This document shows positions 6,885 through 16,235 of a stretch of DNA of 64,000 nt, in pieces. Each line of letters starts with the position of its first letter. Positions within the stretch are counted from its first letter, which is position 1. Below the pieces are notes generated by a model that worked only from the letters and a program-made list of their open reading frames with translations, was not told where the DNA came from and searched no databases. The position numbers and the translations under genes were made by a program. Origin of the DNA: Variovorax brevis (GTDB lineage Bacteria > Pseudomonadota > Gammaproteobacteria > Burkholderiales > Burkholderiaceae_C); assembly GCF_030317105.1 (NCBI RefSeq), contig NZ_JASZYG010000013.1, forward strand, positions 1-64,000. Direction: 5' to 3'.

Positions 6885-9287
6885 GTGAGCAATCAAGCGA
6901 AGCCGAAGAGTCAAGATTCGGATGATGGGAAGATTCGTACGCATCTCCCGATGCGCAACACGTCGAGGCCCGGCCTCATCACCTACGACGCGCGGGACCC
7001 CGACACCCGGTTTCCGCCAATCGATCAATTGCGCCCGCCCACGGGGGCGCCCAACGTGCTGATCATCCTCGTCGACGATGCCGGCTTCGGATCTTCAAGT
7101 GCGTTCGGCGGCCCTTGCCAGACGCCGAACGCGGAGAAGCTGGCAGCGGCCGGCCTGAAGTTCAACCGCTTTCACACCACCGCCCTTTGTTCGCCGACAC
7201 GTCAGGCCTTGTTGACTGGCCGCAACCACCACTCCTGCGGCATGGGCGGCATCACCGAGATCGCCACGGGAGCCCCGGGCTACAGTTCGGTGCTCCCCAA
7301 CTCCATGTCGCCCCTGGCCCGTACGCTGAAGCTCAATGGCTACTCCACCGCGCAGTTCGGCAAGTGCCACGAGGTGCCGGTGTGGGAGACGAGCTCGGTC
7401 GGCCCCTTTGACGCGTGGCCGACTGGCGGCGGCGGCTTCGAGTATTTCTACGGTTTCATCGGGGGCGAAGCCAACCAGTGGTATCCGAGCCTTTATGAAG
7501 GCACCAACCCGGTCGAGCCGAAGAAGACGCCCTCGGAGGGCTATCACTTGATGGAGGACATGACCGAAAAGGCGATGTCATGGATCGGGCAGCAGAAAGC
7601 CCTCGCACCCGACAAGCCGTTCTTCGCCTACTTCGCGCCGGGCGCCACGCACGCGCCCCATCACGTACCCAAGGAGTGGGCCGACAAGTACAAGGGCAAG
7701 TTCGACCAGGGATGGGACAAGCTTCGCGAGGAAACCTTTGCAAGGCAGAAAGCGTTGGGCGTGATCCCGGCCGATTGCGAACTCACCGCACGTCACGAGG
7801 AAATTCCCGCATGGGACGACATGCCGGAAGCGCTCAAGCCAATCCTGCGCCGGCAGATGGAGGTCTACGCAGGCTTTATGGAGTTCACCGACCATCATGT
7901 GGGCCGCCTGCTCGACAGCCTGGAGAAGCTCGGCATCCTCGACGACACACTCGTCTACTACATCGTCGGCGACAACGGGGCCTCCGCCGAGGGCACGCTG
8001 AACGGTGCCTACAACGAAATGGCCAATTTCAACGGACTCGCCGCACTTGAAACGCCCGAGTTTCTGATGGCACGCTACGACAAGCTCGGCGGACCGGAGT
8101 CTTACAACCACTATGCCGTGGGGTGGGCCCACGCGATGAACGCCCCTTACCAATGGACCAAACAGGTGGCCTCCCACTGGGGTGGCACACGCAACGGAAC
8201 GATCGTCCATTGGCCGAAGGGGATTGAGGCCAAGGGGGAGATGCGTTCGCAGTTTCATCACGTGATCGACATCGCGCCGACGATTCTCGAGGCGGCGGGC
8301 TTGCCCGAACCGGTCGAGGTCAACGGCGTGGCGCAAGACCCGCTCGAGGGCGTCAGCATGCTGTACACGTTCAACGACGCGAACGCGGCAGAGCGGCACG
8401 AGACGCAATACTTCGAGATGTTCGGCAACCGTGGCATCTATCACAAGGGCTGGACCGCGGTCACCAAGCACGGGACGCCGTGGGTCCTCATGGGCCGCAA
8501 GACCGTGGCGCTCGACGACGATGTCTGGGAGCTCTACGACACAACCAAGGACTGGAGCCAGGCCCGGGACCTGTCGAAGCAGATGCCCGAAAAGCTGCAC
8601 GAATTGCAGCGCCTGTGGCTGATCGAGGCCTCGCGCTACAAGGTGTTGCCCATCGACGATCGGGTGGTGGAAAAGATGAACCCCGACACCGCAGGCCGGC
8701 CCGTCCTGATCAGGGGAAAGACGCAGTTGCTGTTCGGTGGCATGAGCCGGCTGTCGGAGAATTGCGTGCTCAATCTCAAGAACAAGTCGCACTCCGTCAC
8801 TGCCCAGATCGAGGTCCCGGGCTCCGGCGCGCGGGGCGTGATCATCGCGCAGGGGGCGAACATCGGCGGATGGTCCCTCTACGCGCACCAAGGCAAGCTC
8901 AAGTACTGCTACAACGTGGCAGGCGTGAACCACTATTTCGTCGAATCAGCGGATCCGCTGCCGACTGGCGAGCACCAAGTGCGTATGGAGTTTGCCTATG
9001 CGGGCGGCGGCCTCGGCAAAGGCGGCCAGGTCACGTTGTTCATCGACGGCAAGAAAGCCGGCGAGGGTTCTGTTCCGATGACCCAAGCCATGGTCTTCTC
9101 CGCGGACGACGGCTGCGATGTGGGCGAAGACAGCGGCGCGCCAGTTTCCCCCGACTACGGGCCCAAGGACAACGCGTTCAACGGGCGCGTCAAGGGCGTG
9201 CAGCTTGCCATATCCGACGCCGCAGAGAGCGTAGATCATCTGGTCTCGCCGGAAGATGCCATGCGAATTGCGATGGCGCGGCAGTAG
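6885..9287 (+). CDS. Arylsulfatase-type sulfatase (formylglycine-dependent)
   Basis: 800 residues from a GTG start at 6885, preceded by GAGGAGA at 6873-6879. Type I sulfatases hydrolyse sulfate esters with a formylglycine nucleophile made from Cys or Ser. The C-x-P-x-R motif is present as LCSPTRQALLTGR with Cys at residue 102, as are calcium ligands in LVDDAGFG (D64, D65) and GDNGASAEG near residue 358. The length fits the large AtsA-like subfamily (about 780 residues), whose C-terminal third is a beta-rich domain. There is no signal peptide, so the enzyme looks cytoplasmic. No sulfatase-modifying enzyme or sulfate-ester transporter is adjacent, and the gene appears to stand alone. Substrate unknown. 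Confidence 0.95.
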   Translation: MSNQAKPKSQDSDDGKIRTHLPMRNTSRPGLITYDARDPDTRFPPIDQLRPPTGAPNVLIILVDDAGFGSSSAFGGPCQTPNAEKLAAAGLKFNRFHTTALCSPTRQALLTGRNHHSCGMGGITEIATGAPGYSSVLPNSMSPLARTLKLNGYSTAQFGKCHEVPVWETSSVGPFDAWPTGGGGFEYFYGFIGGEANQWYPSLYEGTNPVEPKKTPSEGYHLMEDMTEKAMSWIGQQKALAPDKPFFAYFAPGATHAPHHVPKEWADKYKGKFDQGWDKLREETFARQKALGVIPADCELTARHEEIPAWDDMPEALKPILRRQMEVYAGFMEFTDHHVGRLLDSLEKLGILDDTLVYYIVGDNGASAEGTLNGAYNEMANFNGLAALETPEFLMARYDKLGGPESYNHYAVGWAHAMNAPYQWTKQVASHWGGTRNGTIVHWPKGIEAKGEMRSQFHHVIDIAPTILEAAGLPEPVEVNGVAQDPLEGVSMLYTFNDANAAERHETQYFEMFGNRGIYHKGWTAVTKHGTPWVLMGRKTVALDDDVWELYDTTKDWSQARDLSKQMPEKLHELQRLWLIEASRYKVLPIDDRVVEKMNPDTAGRPVLIRGKTQLLFGGMSRLSENCVLNLKNKSHSVTAQIEVPGSGARGVIIAQGANIGGWSLYAHQGKLKYCYNVAGVNHYFVESADPLPTGEHQVRMEFAYAGGGLGKGGQVTLFIDGKKAGEGSVPMTQAMVFSADDGCDVGEDSGAPVSPDYGPKDNAFNGRVKGVQLAISDAAESVDHLVSPEDAMRIAMARQ

Positions 9288-9409
9288 GCGCATGGGCCCC
9301 CGGGCCTATGGCCGGGCCAACCAACGGCTTGGCTGCTCGAGAGGCTGCCTGTACTCGCGATGCGGTCGTACGCGAGCGCGCAGCGGAATGCCGCAACGGG
9401 CCCTGACCT

Positions 9410-9445
9410 CCAGTTGGGCGGCCAATAAAGCGGTCGTTCAACTCT
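9410..9445. repeat. Possible dispersed intergenic element
   Basis: The string GGCCAATAAAGCGGTCGTTC in the gap between sulfatase and transpeptidase resembles the string at about 6680-6700 (CGGCCA..AA..CGG.T.GTTCA). Two partial matches in intergenic DNA hint at a short dispersed element, but this is weak evidence. Confidence 0.25.
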
Positions 9446-9577
9446 GCGATAACGGGGTGGCCGTCGGGACGCAGCCGAGCTACGACTGCAATACCTTGGA
9501 AAGCACCATGCGTACTGCGTGCCTTCCGATGCTAAACCGCTGGTTTCGGCATCTGCCGGTACTTCGAAGGATAAGCA

Positions 9578-11596
9578 ATGCACTTCCCCCTGCATAACCG
9601 TGTCCTCACTGGCTCTCTTCTATTGCTGCTGCTCCTGGGCGGCTGCGGCGGAGGTGGTGACAGCGCAGGGAGTTTCCCTGCCGCAGTCGCCCAGAGCACG
9701 AAGCCCGCGATAGCGGCGTCGCAGTCGGATCCTTCATGCACCGCGATCACTGCGAGCGGTTCCGTCGTCGTCGGCTCAGGCCTTCCTGGTGACCCGGCGG
9801 CGCCGGAACTCGCGTCGGGCTACCGCACCGGCATGCAGGCGGTTTCTGCCAAGAGCTTCATGGTGGTGGCGGCCAACCCACTCGCCAGCAAGGCCGGCTG
9901 CGACGTGCTCAAGTCCGGCGGCACCGCGGCCGATGCCGCCGTCGCGGTGCAGGCGGTGCTCGGTCTGGTCGAGCCGCAGTCCAGTGGCCTCGGGGGCGGT
10001 GCCTTCTTGCTGCACTATGACGCCCGGACCCAGGTTGTGCAGACCTACGACGGGCGCGAAACGGCACCGGCCGCTGCTACCGAGAACCACCTCCGCTGGA
10101 TCGATGACGTGGCCGACCGCACCACGCCACGCCCGAGCGCGCGCGCGAGCGGCCGGTCCATCGGCACCCCCGGCGCGGTCCGGATGCTCGAGCTGGTGCA
10201 CCAGGAGCACGGACGTAAACCCTGGAAGAACCTGTTCGATGCCGGCATCGACCTCGCGGACAACGGCTTCAAGATCCCGGGGCGGATGGCAGATGCCATC
10301 GCCGGGGCGCGAACCAACCTGACTAGAGACGCCGAAGCGGCAGCGACCTACCTGAATCCGGACGGCTCCGCCAAGGCACTGGGGACGGTGCTCACGATTC
10401 CCGCGTATGCGCAGACGCTGAGGGCGCTCGCGCAGGGTGGCGCAGACGCGCTCTACACCGGCCCGATCGCCCAGGACATCGTGGCCAAGATCAACATCAC
10501 CACCAGCGTCGACGGCAGCACGCCGATCACGCCGGGCAAGACCACGCTGGCCGACCTGGCGAACTACCGGGCCAAGAAGCGCGATGCGGTCTGCACCACC
10601 TACCGTTCGTATTGGGTCTGCGGCATGGGCCCGCCGTCTTCCGGTGGCATCGCGGTTGCACAATCGCTGGGCATCCTGGAGAACTTCGACCTGCGCCGAT
10701 ACCCGCCTACAAACGTGGACAACGACGGTGGTCGGCCGCAGACGATGGCCGTGCACCTCGTCTCCGAAGCTCAGCGCCTGGCCTATGCGGACCGCGACAA
10801 GTACGTCGCCGACACCGACTACCAGCCGCTGCCTGGCAATGGCGTGCCCACCATGGTCGACAGGGACTACCTGCGCGGCCGCGCCGGCCTCATCAACCTT
10901 GCCACCAGCATGCACACGGCGCAGCCGGGCAACCTCGGCCCGATCCCTGCCGGCATCATGCCGCCCTCGCCCGAGAACGGCACCACGCACATGACGATCG
11001 TGGACCGGGACGGCAACGTCGTGTCGATGACCACCACGGTCGAGTCGGGCTTCGGCTCGTATCACATGGCGCGCGGCTTCATGCTCAACAACCAGCTGAC
11101 CGACTTTTCCGCCGCGCCGACCGACGCCAGCGGACTGCCGATTGCCAACCGTGTTCAATCAGGCAAGCGCCCGCGCAGCTCGATGGCGCCCACGCTCGTG
11201 TTCCGCAAGGCGGCGGACGGCTCCCGCGGCGATTTCGTGATGGCCACCGGCTCGCCCGGCGGCTCCGCGATCATCCAGTACGTGACGAAGACCTTGGTAA
11301 GCGCGCTGGACTGGAACTTCGATGCGCAGCAGGCGGGCGCGATGGTGAACTTCGGCGCCTCCAACAGCCCGACCACCTCCATCGGCGGCGAGCATCCGAA
11401 AATCGATGCCACCAACAACGGCGCCAACGATCCATTGGTGACGGGACTGCGCGCGATGGGGCATACCGTGAACGTCGGTGCGCAGTCCAGCGGCGTCGCC
11501 ACGATCATCCGGCTCCAGGATAGGAAAGGTACGTTGCAGGGCGGCGCCGACCCACGTCGTGAAGGCTTGGTCCTGGGGGACACGTTCACGCCTTAG
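9578..11596 (+). CDS. Gamma-glutamyltransferase, predicted lipoprotein
   Basis: 672 residues. The N-terminus has a hydrophobic leucine run ending in LLGGC with Cys at residue 23, a lipobox followed by Gly-rich sequence, so the enzyme is probably anchored to the outer membrane facing the periplasm. Gamma-glutamyltranspeptidases cleave glutathione and gamma-glutamyl amides after self-cleavage at a Thr. The processing site is visible in NGTTHMTIVDRDGN, with nucleophile T469. The N-terminal subunit carries GGTAADAAVAVQ and SSGLGGGAF; the C-terminal subunit carries KRPRSSMAPTL and ATGSPGGSAII. Length is about 90 residues above E. coli Ggt, mostly N-terminal. No obvious operon partner. Confidence 0.95.
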   Translation: MHFPLHNRVLTGSLLLLLLLGGCGGGGDSAGSFPAAVAQSTKPAIAASQSDPSCTAITASGSVVVGSGLPGDPAAPELASGYRTGMQAVSAKSFMVVAANPLASKAGCDVLKSGGTAADAAVAVQAVLGLVEPQSSGLGGGAFLLHYDARTQVVQTYDGRETAPAAATENHLRWIDDVADRTTPRPSARASGRSIGTPGAVRMLELVHQEHGRKPWKNLFDAGIDLADNGFKIPGRMADAIAGARTNLTRDAEAAATYLNPDGSAKALGTVLTIPAYAQTLRALAQGGADALYTGPIAQDIVAKINITTSVDGSTPITPGKTTLADLANYRAKKRDAVCTTYRSYWVCGMGPPSSGGIAVAQSLGILENFDLRRYPPTNVDNDGGRPQTMAVHLVSEAQRLAYADRDKYVADTDYQPLPGNGVPTMVDRDYLRGRAGLINLATSMHTAQPGNLGPIPAGIMPPSPENGTTHMTIVDRDGNVVSMTTTVESGFGSYHMARGFMLNNQLTDFSAAPTDASGLPIANRVQSGKRPRSSMAPTLVFRKAADGSRGDFVMATGSPGGSAIIQYVTKTLVSALDWNFDAQQAGAMVNFGASNSPTTSIGGEHPKIDATNNGANDPLVTGLRAMGHTVNVGAQSSGVATIIRLQDRKGTLQGGADPRREGLVLGDTFTP

Positions 11597-12212
11597 ACCG
11601 GTCTGCCGGGGGTGGTCAATCGGAGGGCCGTTGGGACTCTGCCGAAATCGGGTTCGCTTAACGCAAACAGGCAAGCGGTCACGCGAAGGAGTGGCCAATG
11701 TCGGCCGGGTAGCAGCTGACAGGAGCGGCCACTGACGCTCGTCGGGAAGATTTGGCCGACTCGATCGAGGTCGCTGACCAAGCTTGGTTACGGGAAGGCA
11801 ATCCGTTCAAGCCCGCCAGGCACCGCGCGCTTGGCGACTTGCTCGACCTTCGGCTGTCTATGGCGATGCAGCCATCGTTGTCTGAAGAGCAAGGCAATGC
11901 AGTCGTGCTCGGGTGCCTGGTCGAACGTCGGCTCTCGCTGCGTAGCACTCCGCAGACGCAATTCAAGCTTGCCCCAGCCGCTCGGCGCGGCGACCTGCAT
12001 GTCCACCAAATCACTGCCGGCGCCCTGGCTCGCCTGTAGAGTTCGAGACTGGCTCTGACGGCGGCTATGTGTCCAGGGGATCCGGAACGATTTCGATCTT
12101 GACCATATTCAATCGATGGCAGTACGGGGGTTCTGACAATGAAGGCCCGGACCAAGGGGGAGAGAGGAACGATCGTCGAACCTGATTCGGACGGTACAGA
12201 ACTGAGGCTGGC
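11597..12212. other. Intergenic stretch, no supported gene
   Basis: 616 bases between the transpeptidase and the cyclase. Frames are open on both strands but overlap each other and show no family. No terminator with a T-run was found after the transpeptidase. Confidence 0.45.
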
Positions 12213-13523
12213 GTGATGGAAACGGTCGCATCTTTCGCGGATCACCTCGCGCGGGAGATGATCCACAGCGAGCGCATGCGCATGGCCATCCTCGCCGGCA
12301 TGCTAGGCACGCTGCTTGTTTTCTACGGCCTGGCTACGCGCTGTTCCGCAACGTCTCCATGCTTCGTTTCCTCCCGCCGGGCGTGTATCTTTACATCCTG
12401 GCGGTCATCGCCCTGCTGCTCTGCTACGAGCTTGCCATCCGCTACCTGCTCGGCCGCTGGTTGCGCCGGGGCAAGAGCGTGCCGGGCGCGCTCAGGTACC
12501 TGAACGCGTTCGTCGAAACGAGCGTTCCCAGCATTTTGATCATCCTCGTGTCGCGCGAAATCGACCTTCTCTACGTGCTGCAGAGCCCGCTGGGCCTTCT
12601 CTGCGCCATTCATCGTGCTCTCCACGCTGCAGCTGGACTTCAGGTTGTCCGCGTTCACCGGCCTGGTCGCGGCGGCGGAGTACGTGGCACTGTCGTTCGC
12701 CTACATCGGCGCGGGGAGCGGCCTGCTCGGCGATGCCGCGCGCGCCGCGGCGAGCACGCCGTTCGAGGCGCCGCCGTTCTACGTCGCTAAGGCGGCGATC
12801 CTGCTGCTCGCCGGACTCGCCGCGGGCTTCGTTGCCGACCAGTTGAAGCGCCGAGCCAGTAACGCATTCCGAGCGTGGGAGGAGCGGCAGCGCATCGTCA
12901 GCACCTTCGGCCAGCAGGTATCGCCGGCCATCGTCGAGGCGCTGCTCGGGGCCGGCACGGAAATCGCCAGCAAGTGCACGTTCGTGTGCGTGATGTTCAT
13001 GGACATCCGCAACTTCACGCCGCTGGTCGAGAACAAGCCACCGGAGGAGATCGTCGCCTTCCAGAACGTCGTCTTCGCCGAGGCGGTCGAAATCGTCAAC
13101 CGCAACCACGGCATCATCAACCAGTTCCTCGGGGACGGCTTCATGGCCACCTTCGGCGCGCCCCTTACCACCGGGCACGACTGCGCCAACGCGCTGGCCG
13201 CGGCGCGCGAACTTGTCGCCGGGATCCGGAGACTGTCGGAAGCCGGGCGGATTCCGCCGATCAGGATCGGGGTCGGCCTGCGCGCGGGCGAAGCGGTCTG
13301 CGGCAACGTCGGCTCGGCGCTGCGCAAGCAGTATTCGATCACCGGCAACGTCGTGATCCTCGCCTCGCGCATCGAGCAGCTGAACAAGGACCGCGGATCG
13401 CAGATCCTGGTGTCGGGCGAAGTGCTGGCCGCCGCCGGCCAACCGCCGGGCGGTGCGCAGGCGCTCGGGCCGGTGCATGTGAAGGGCCGGGAGGCGCCGA
13501 TCGAGATCTACCGGCTGGCCTGA
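12213..13523 (+). pseudogene. Membrane class III adenylate/guanylate cyclase with two compensating frameshifts
   Basis: Three consecutive frames together encode one protein of about 435 residues. The first begins with GTG at 12213 (METVASFADHL follows). At about 12333 one G appears missing (GGCCTG-GCTAC), after which FRNVSMLRFLPPGVYLY continues. At about 12601 one extra base returns to the original frame at APFIVLSTLQ. The N-terminal half has several hydrophobic segments; the C-terminal half is a class III catalytic domain with the metal Asp in FMDIRNFTPLVE, the second in NQFLGDGFMATFG, and IRIGVGLRAGEAVCGNVG. It would make cAMP or cGMP at the inner membrane. The catalytic frame is fully open, so the shifts could be sequencing errors rather than inactivation. 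Confidence 0.8.
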
Positions 13524-13533
13524 GGCCAGCCGG
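13511..13533. terminator. Perfect 10-bp hairpin around the cyclase stop codon
   Basis: CCGGCTGGCC and GGCCAGCCGG flank the TGA stop codon, which forms the loop. The stem is very stable but no T-run follows, so it may act as a weak terminator or 3' mRNA stabiliser rather than a classical terminator. Confidence 0.45.
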
Positions 13534-13921
13534 GAATCAGACGCCGGGTTCGGTGATCAGTCGCCGGATCTTCGGGAGAAGCCGCTAGCCGTCGAAGCAA
13601 AAACTGCGATTCAGCAATGTGCATCCTTGATCCATCCCCGTGCACCGTGCTCATGGGTGTTCGCAGCAGTGACCGGGCGTTTGAGGGGGCCGGCCGTACT
13701 TCCGCTTTCGCTGCCGTGCCGAAATTGACGTAAGGAAGTCGGAGTTCAGCAACGGGCCCAACAGAGACATACGTGGCGAGGCCGGCCGTGCTCTCGTCGC
13801 TGACAATCTGGCAATGAGGTCCAACGCTATTGGTTGTGGCGCGCCCGCCTTCAATTCATAGCGCCTTGGACTGCGGCAGACGACGCTAAACCGCCCCCAT
13901 GTCGGCACGACGAGCCGCCAT
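13534..13921. other. Intergenic stretch, nothing recognised
   Basis: About 390 bases between the cyclase hairpin and the convergent HTH gene. No coding frame with family resemblance, tRNA or clear repeat was seen. Confidence 0.45.
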
Positions 13922-14371
13922 CTACAGGCCAGCAATAGATCTCAAACGCTGCGCCGCCTTCGAGTAGAAGTGCAACGCAAAGCCAACTTTGCTGGCGAGG
14001 AGTGCTTGCAAGTCCACGGGGCTGATCGACGTGAAAACCGCCCCATTGGCCGCCGGTTGCGCCTCGGCATTTTCGTAGGCGCGAATGACACCCCGGAGCC
14101 GCTCGCACTCGCGCTCGAGCGAGGCGACCCAAGCGCGCGCGTGCCGGGCTTCGTTGAAGGCCTGCTCGTGCAGCGCCGACATGCCCCAGCGGCTCTCGAA
14201 CCAGAGCGCGAGCTGGACCGGGCGCGGCGCGTGGCCGGCGGCGATGTAGCGCTGCAGGGTGCGCAGGCTCACGCCAAGGTGGCGCGCGATGTTCTTGCGC
14301 GGCTCGACCTGGTCGGCCAACAAGAAGGCCAGCGGCGGCAGGCGCGCCCCCGACGGACAAAGAAATCCCAT
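13922..14371 (-). CDS. HTH DNA-binding protein, phage/DUF3653-like
   Basis: 149 residues from the ATG at 14371, preceded by a perfect AGGAGG. The N-terminal third carries a putative helix-turn-helix (KNIARHLGVSLRTLQRYIAAG, residues about 27-47) followed by AP-RPVQLALWFESRWGM. This pattern is common in small phage-type proteins that choose a numbered HTH plus a tryptophan-containing segment. The C-terminal part is helical, with a Glu/Arg-rich stretch (SLERECERLRGVIRAYENA) that could form a coiled coil for dimerisation. No phage structural genes are nearby, so it may be a domesticated or stranded element. Target sites unknown. Confidence 0.75.
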   Translation of the reverse strand: MGFLCPSGARLPPLAFLLADQVEPRKNIARHLGVSLRTLQRYIAAGHAPRPVQLALWFESRWGMSALHEQAFNEARHARAWVASLERECERLRGVIRAYENAEAQPAANGAVFTSISPVDLQALLASKVGFALHFYSKAAQRLRSIAGL

Positions 14372-14787
14372 GGAAACCTCCTGGCGCAGAAGCCTCCTGA
14401 GGGGAGCGGCGGCCACCGCGCCGATCCGCAGATTCGCACGGGGCCGTGTCAACGTGTCGCGCGGCTGCGCAGCCCTCCCCTGCTCCTTGGCGGGTCTGGC
14501 TTTTCAGGGGGGTGGGAATGAAATGAACATAACCCCCAAAAATTCATTCGACAACAACAGGAAATCGACAACCACGGCACCAAGGTCCGTCGTTTGTGAA
14601 CGGCTGAATCCGCATGTTGCGTTCTGGTGGTCAGGGCCCGTTCCCGTCGCTCGTTCTCCTGCGCTCAACGGCAGGTATGCGATTCGTAGCGGTCTTCGCG
14701 ACGCCTAATCGAGCGCCCATATCGACTTGCGTCATCGGTCGTATCGAGACGAATTTGGAAGGCCGCGGCCGTGGTCGGTCCGTCGGA
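14372..14787. other. Intergenic stretch, nothing recognised
   Basis: 416 bases between the start of the HTH gene and the end of the FAD oxidoreductase gene. It holds the HTH promoter region. A short AT-richer patch near 14520-14570 has no coding support. Confidence 0.45.
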
Positions 14788-16115
14788 TCAACGCAGCTTT
14801 GCGCCTTGGTTCAGCAAGTTCGCCCGCAGTTCGTCAATGGATACGGCGCGGATCGAGCCAGCGGCGCTCGCGCCAATCCGAGTGGCCAACGCGGCAGCGC
14901 ACCCTGCCGCGTGGCCCACAGCCATCGAAATCGTCATCACGCGGATCGCGGCAAGCGCACTGTGGGTTGCCGAGATGCCGCGCCCCGCGACCAAGGCGTT
15001 GTCAAAGTCCAGCGGAATGAGGCTGCGGTACGGGATTTGGTAGGCGTGGTCGTCACCGAGCCCCTCATATCGCAGCTCGCCGCCCGCAGCTGGATGGATG
15101 TCGATGGGATAGGCACCAGCCGCGATGGCATCGGAGAACTGTTCGGGACGTCGCAACTCGTCCGCAGTCAACACATGATCGCCCGCGATCCGACGCGTCT
15201 CGCGCACGCCGACCTGCGTTGCGAAGGCGCGCAACTGCCCGTCTTCACAGCCTGGTACCGCTTTCCGCAAAAAGGCAGCTGCTTTCCAGGCCTGACGTCG
15301 TCCTTCGATCTCTGCCCTTCCGAGCGCCGTCGCGTCGGTCGCGTCGATGCCCAGGCGGCTGATGTTGAACCACCCATCGGACGACACCGGGTCCCGGCTC
15401 GAATGGAGCGCCGCTCGGGCGAGATGCCCCTCATCGTAGCCACGCCTGGCCAGTTCGGACAACTCGTGCACTGGTGTTTCCTCCAGGCGCTTGAAGTCGA
15501 CCGGACCGAAGCGAAACATCATGGTCGCCGGTTGCAATGCCTCGCCGCGTTCCAGTTCAAGGAACCGTGCCCCGGCGCGTCGCAGCGCATCAATATCGCC
15601 GGATGCGTCGATCAGCACGTGGGGTCGCACCTCGACGATGCCGCTCTTGGTGAGAACCCGCACGCTTTCGATGATTCGGTCAGTGCGTGTGACGTCAAGC
15701 ACATTGGCATGCAGCAGCGGTCGCACGCCTGCCTCGTCCAGCATGTCGTCCAGGACGAGCTTGAGCACCTCGGGCGAGTATTCGACACGGTCCATCCGAT
15801 GACCGGTAGACATCACAAAGGTCGCATGCGGGCTCGCACCGCCATATGCGGCCAGCCGCGCAACGACTTCGTCGGCCACCCCGCCACGACCCGGCGGCCG
15901 TTGCCCGTCTGCCAGCTGTTGAACTGCGCCACGGCGCCTGCCGTCGCGTTGCCACCGAAGAAGCCGTAGCGCTCGATGATCACGACGGACGCGCCGCCGC
16001 GTGCCGCGGCCACCGCGGCCATGACGCCGGCGACGCCACCGCCGCAAACCACGACGTCCGTGGCAATGATCTTCTCGACGCGATAGGTGGCCGAAGGAGT
16101 AGTTGTGGTCGACAT
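14788..16115 (-). pseudogene. FAD-dependent oxidoreductase (FAD_oxidored type) with one frameshift
   Basis: The intact product would be about 442 residues from the ATG at 16115. The first frame carries the Rossmann dinucleotide site TDVVVCGGGVAGVMAAVAAA and ERYGFFGGNAT. At about 15885 the frame breaks: GTGGCGGGG seems to lack one G, after which VADEVVARLAAYGG continues in the next frame to the end. The second frame holds DASGDIDALRRAG, a VRETRRI block and C-terminal VAGRGISATHSALAAIRVM, all typical of the family. Members oxidise varied hydroxylated or unsaturated organics using FAD. Downstream of the MFS gene on the same strand, it is probably in its operon. Only one lesion is present, so sequencing error is possible. 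Confidence 0.82.
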
Positions 16116-16235
16116 TGAATCTTTACCTTGTCCCGGGGGCCTTGAGGGTTCGCTACCAGCGCCCACCCTGTCCTGCCAGGAGTTGGTCGTGCAGCTGTTG
16201 GAAGTTCGAGAAACTGGGCCGCGAACCCGCACTGC

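Noticed and set aside
7578..8933. 451-codon open frame opposite the sulfatase
   Set aside because: Antisense shadow of the sulfatase gene without family resemblance or ribosome binding site.
9296..9316. Near-palindrome after the sulfatase gene as terminator
   Set aside because: Short GC-rich dyad without a T-run; not convincing.
9776..11158. 460-codon open frame on the minus strand
   Set aside because: It is antisense to the well-supported transpeptidase gene and results from GC-rich codon structure.
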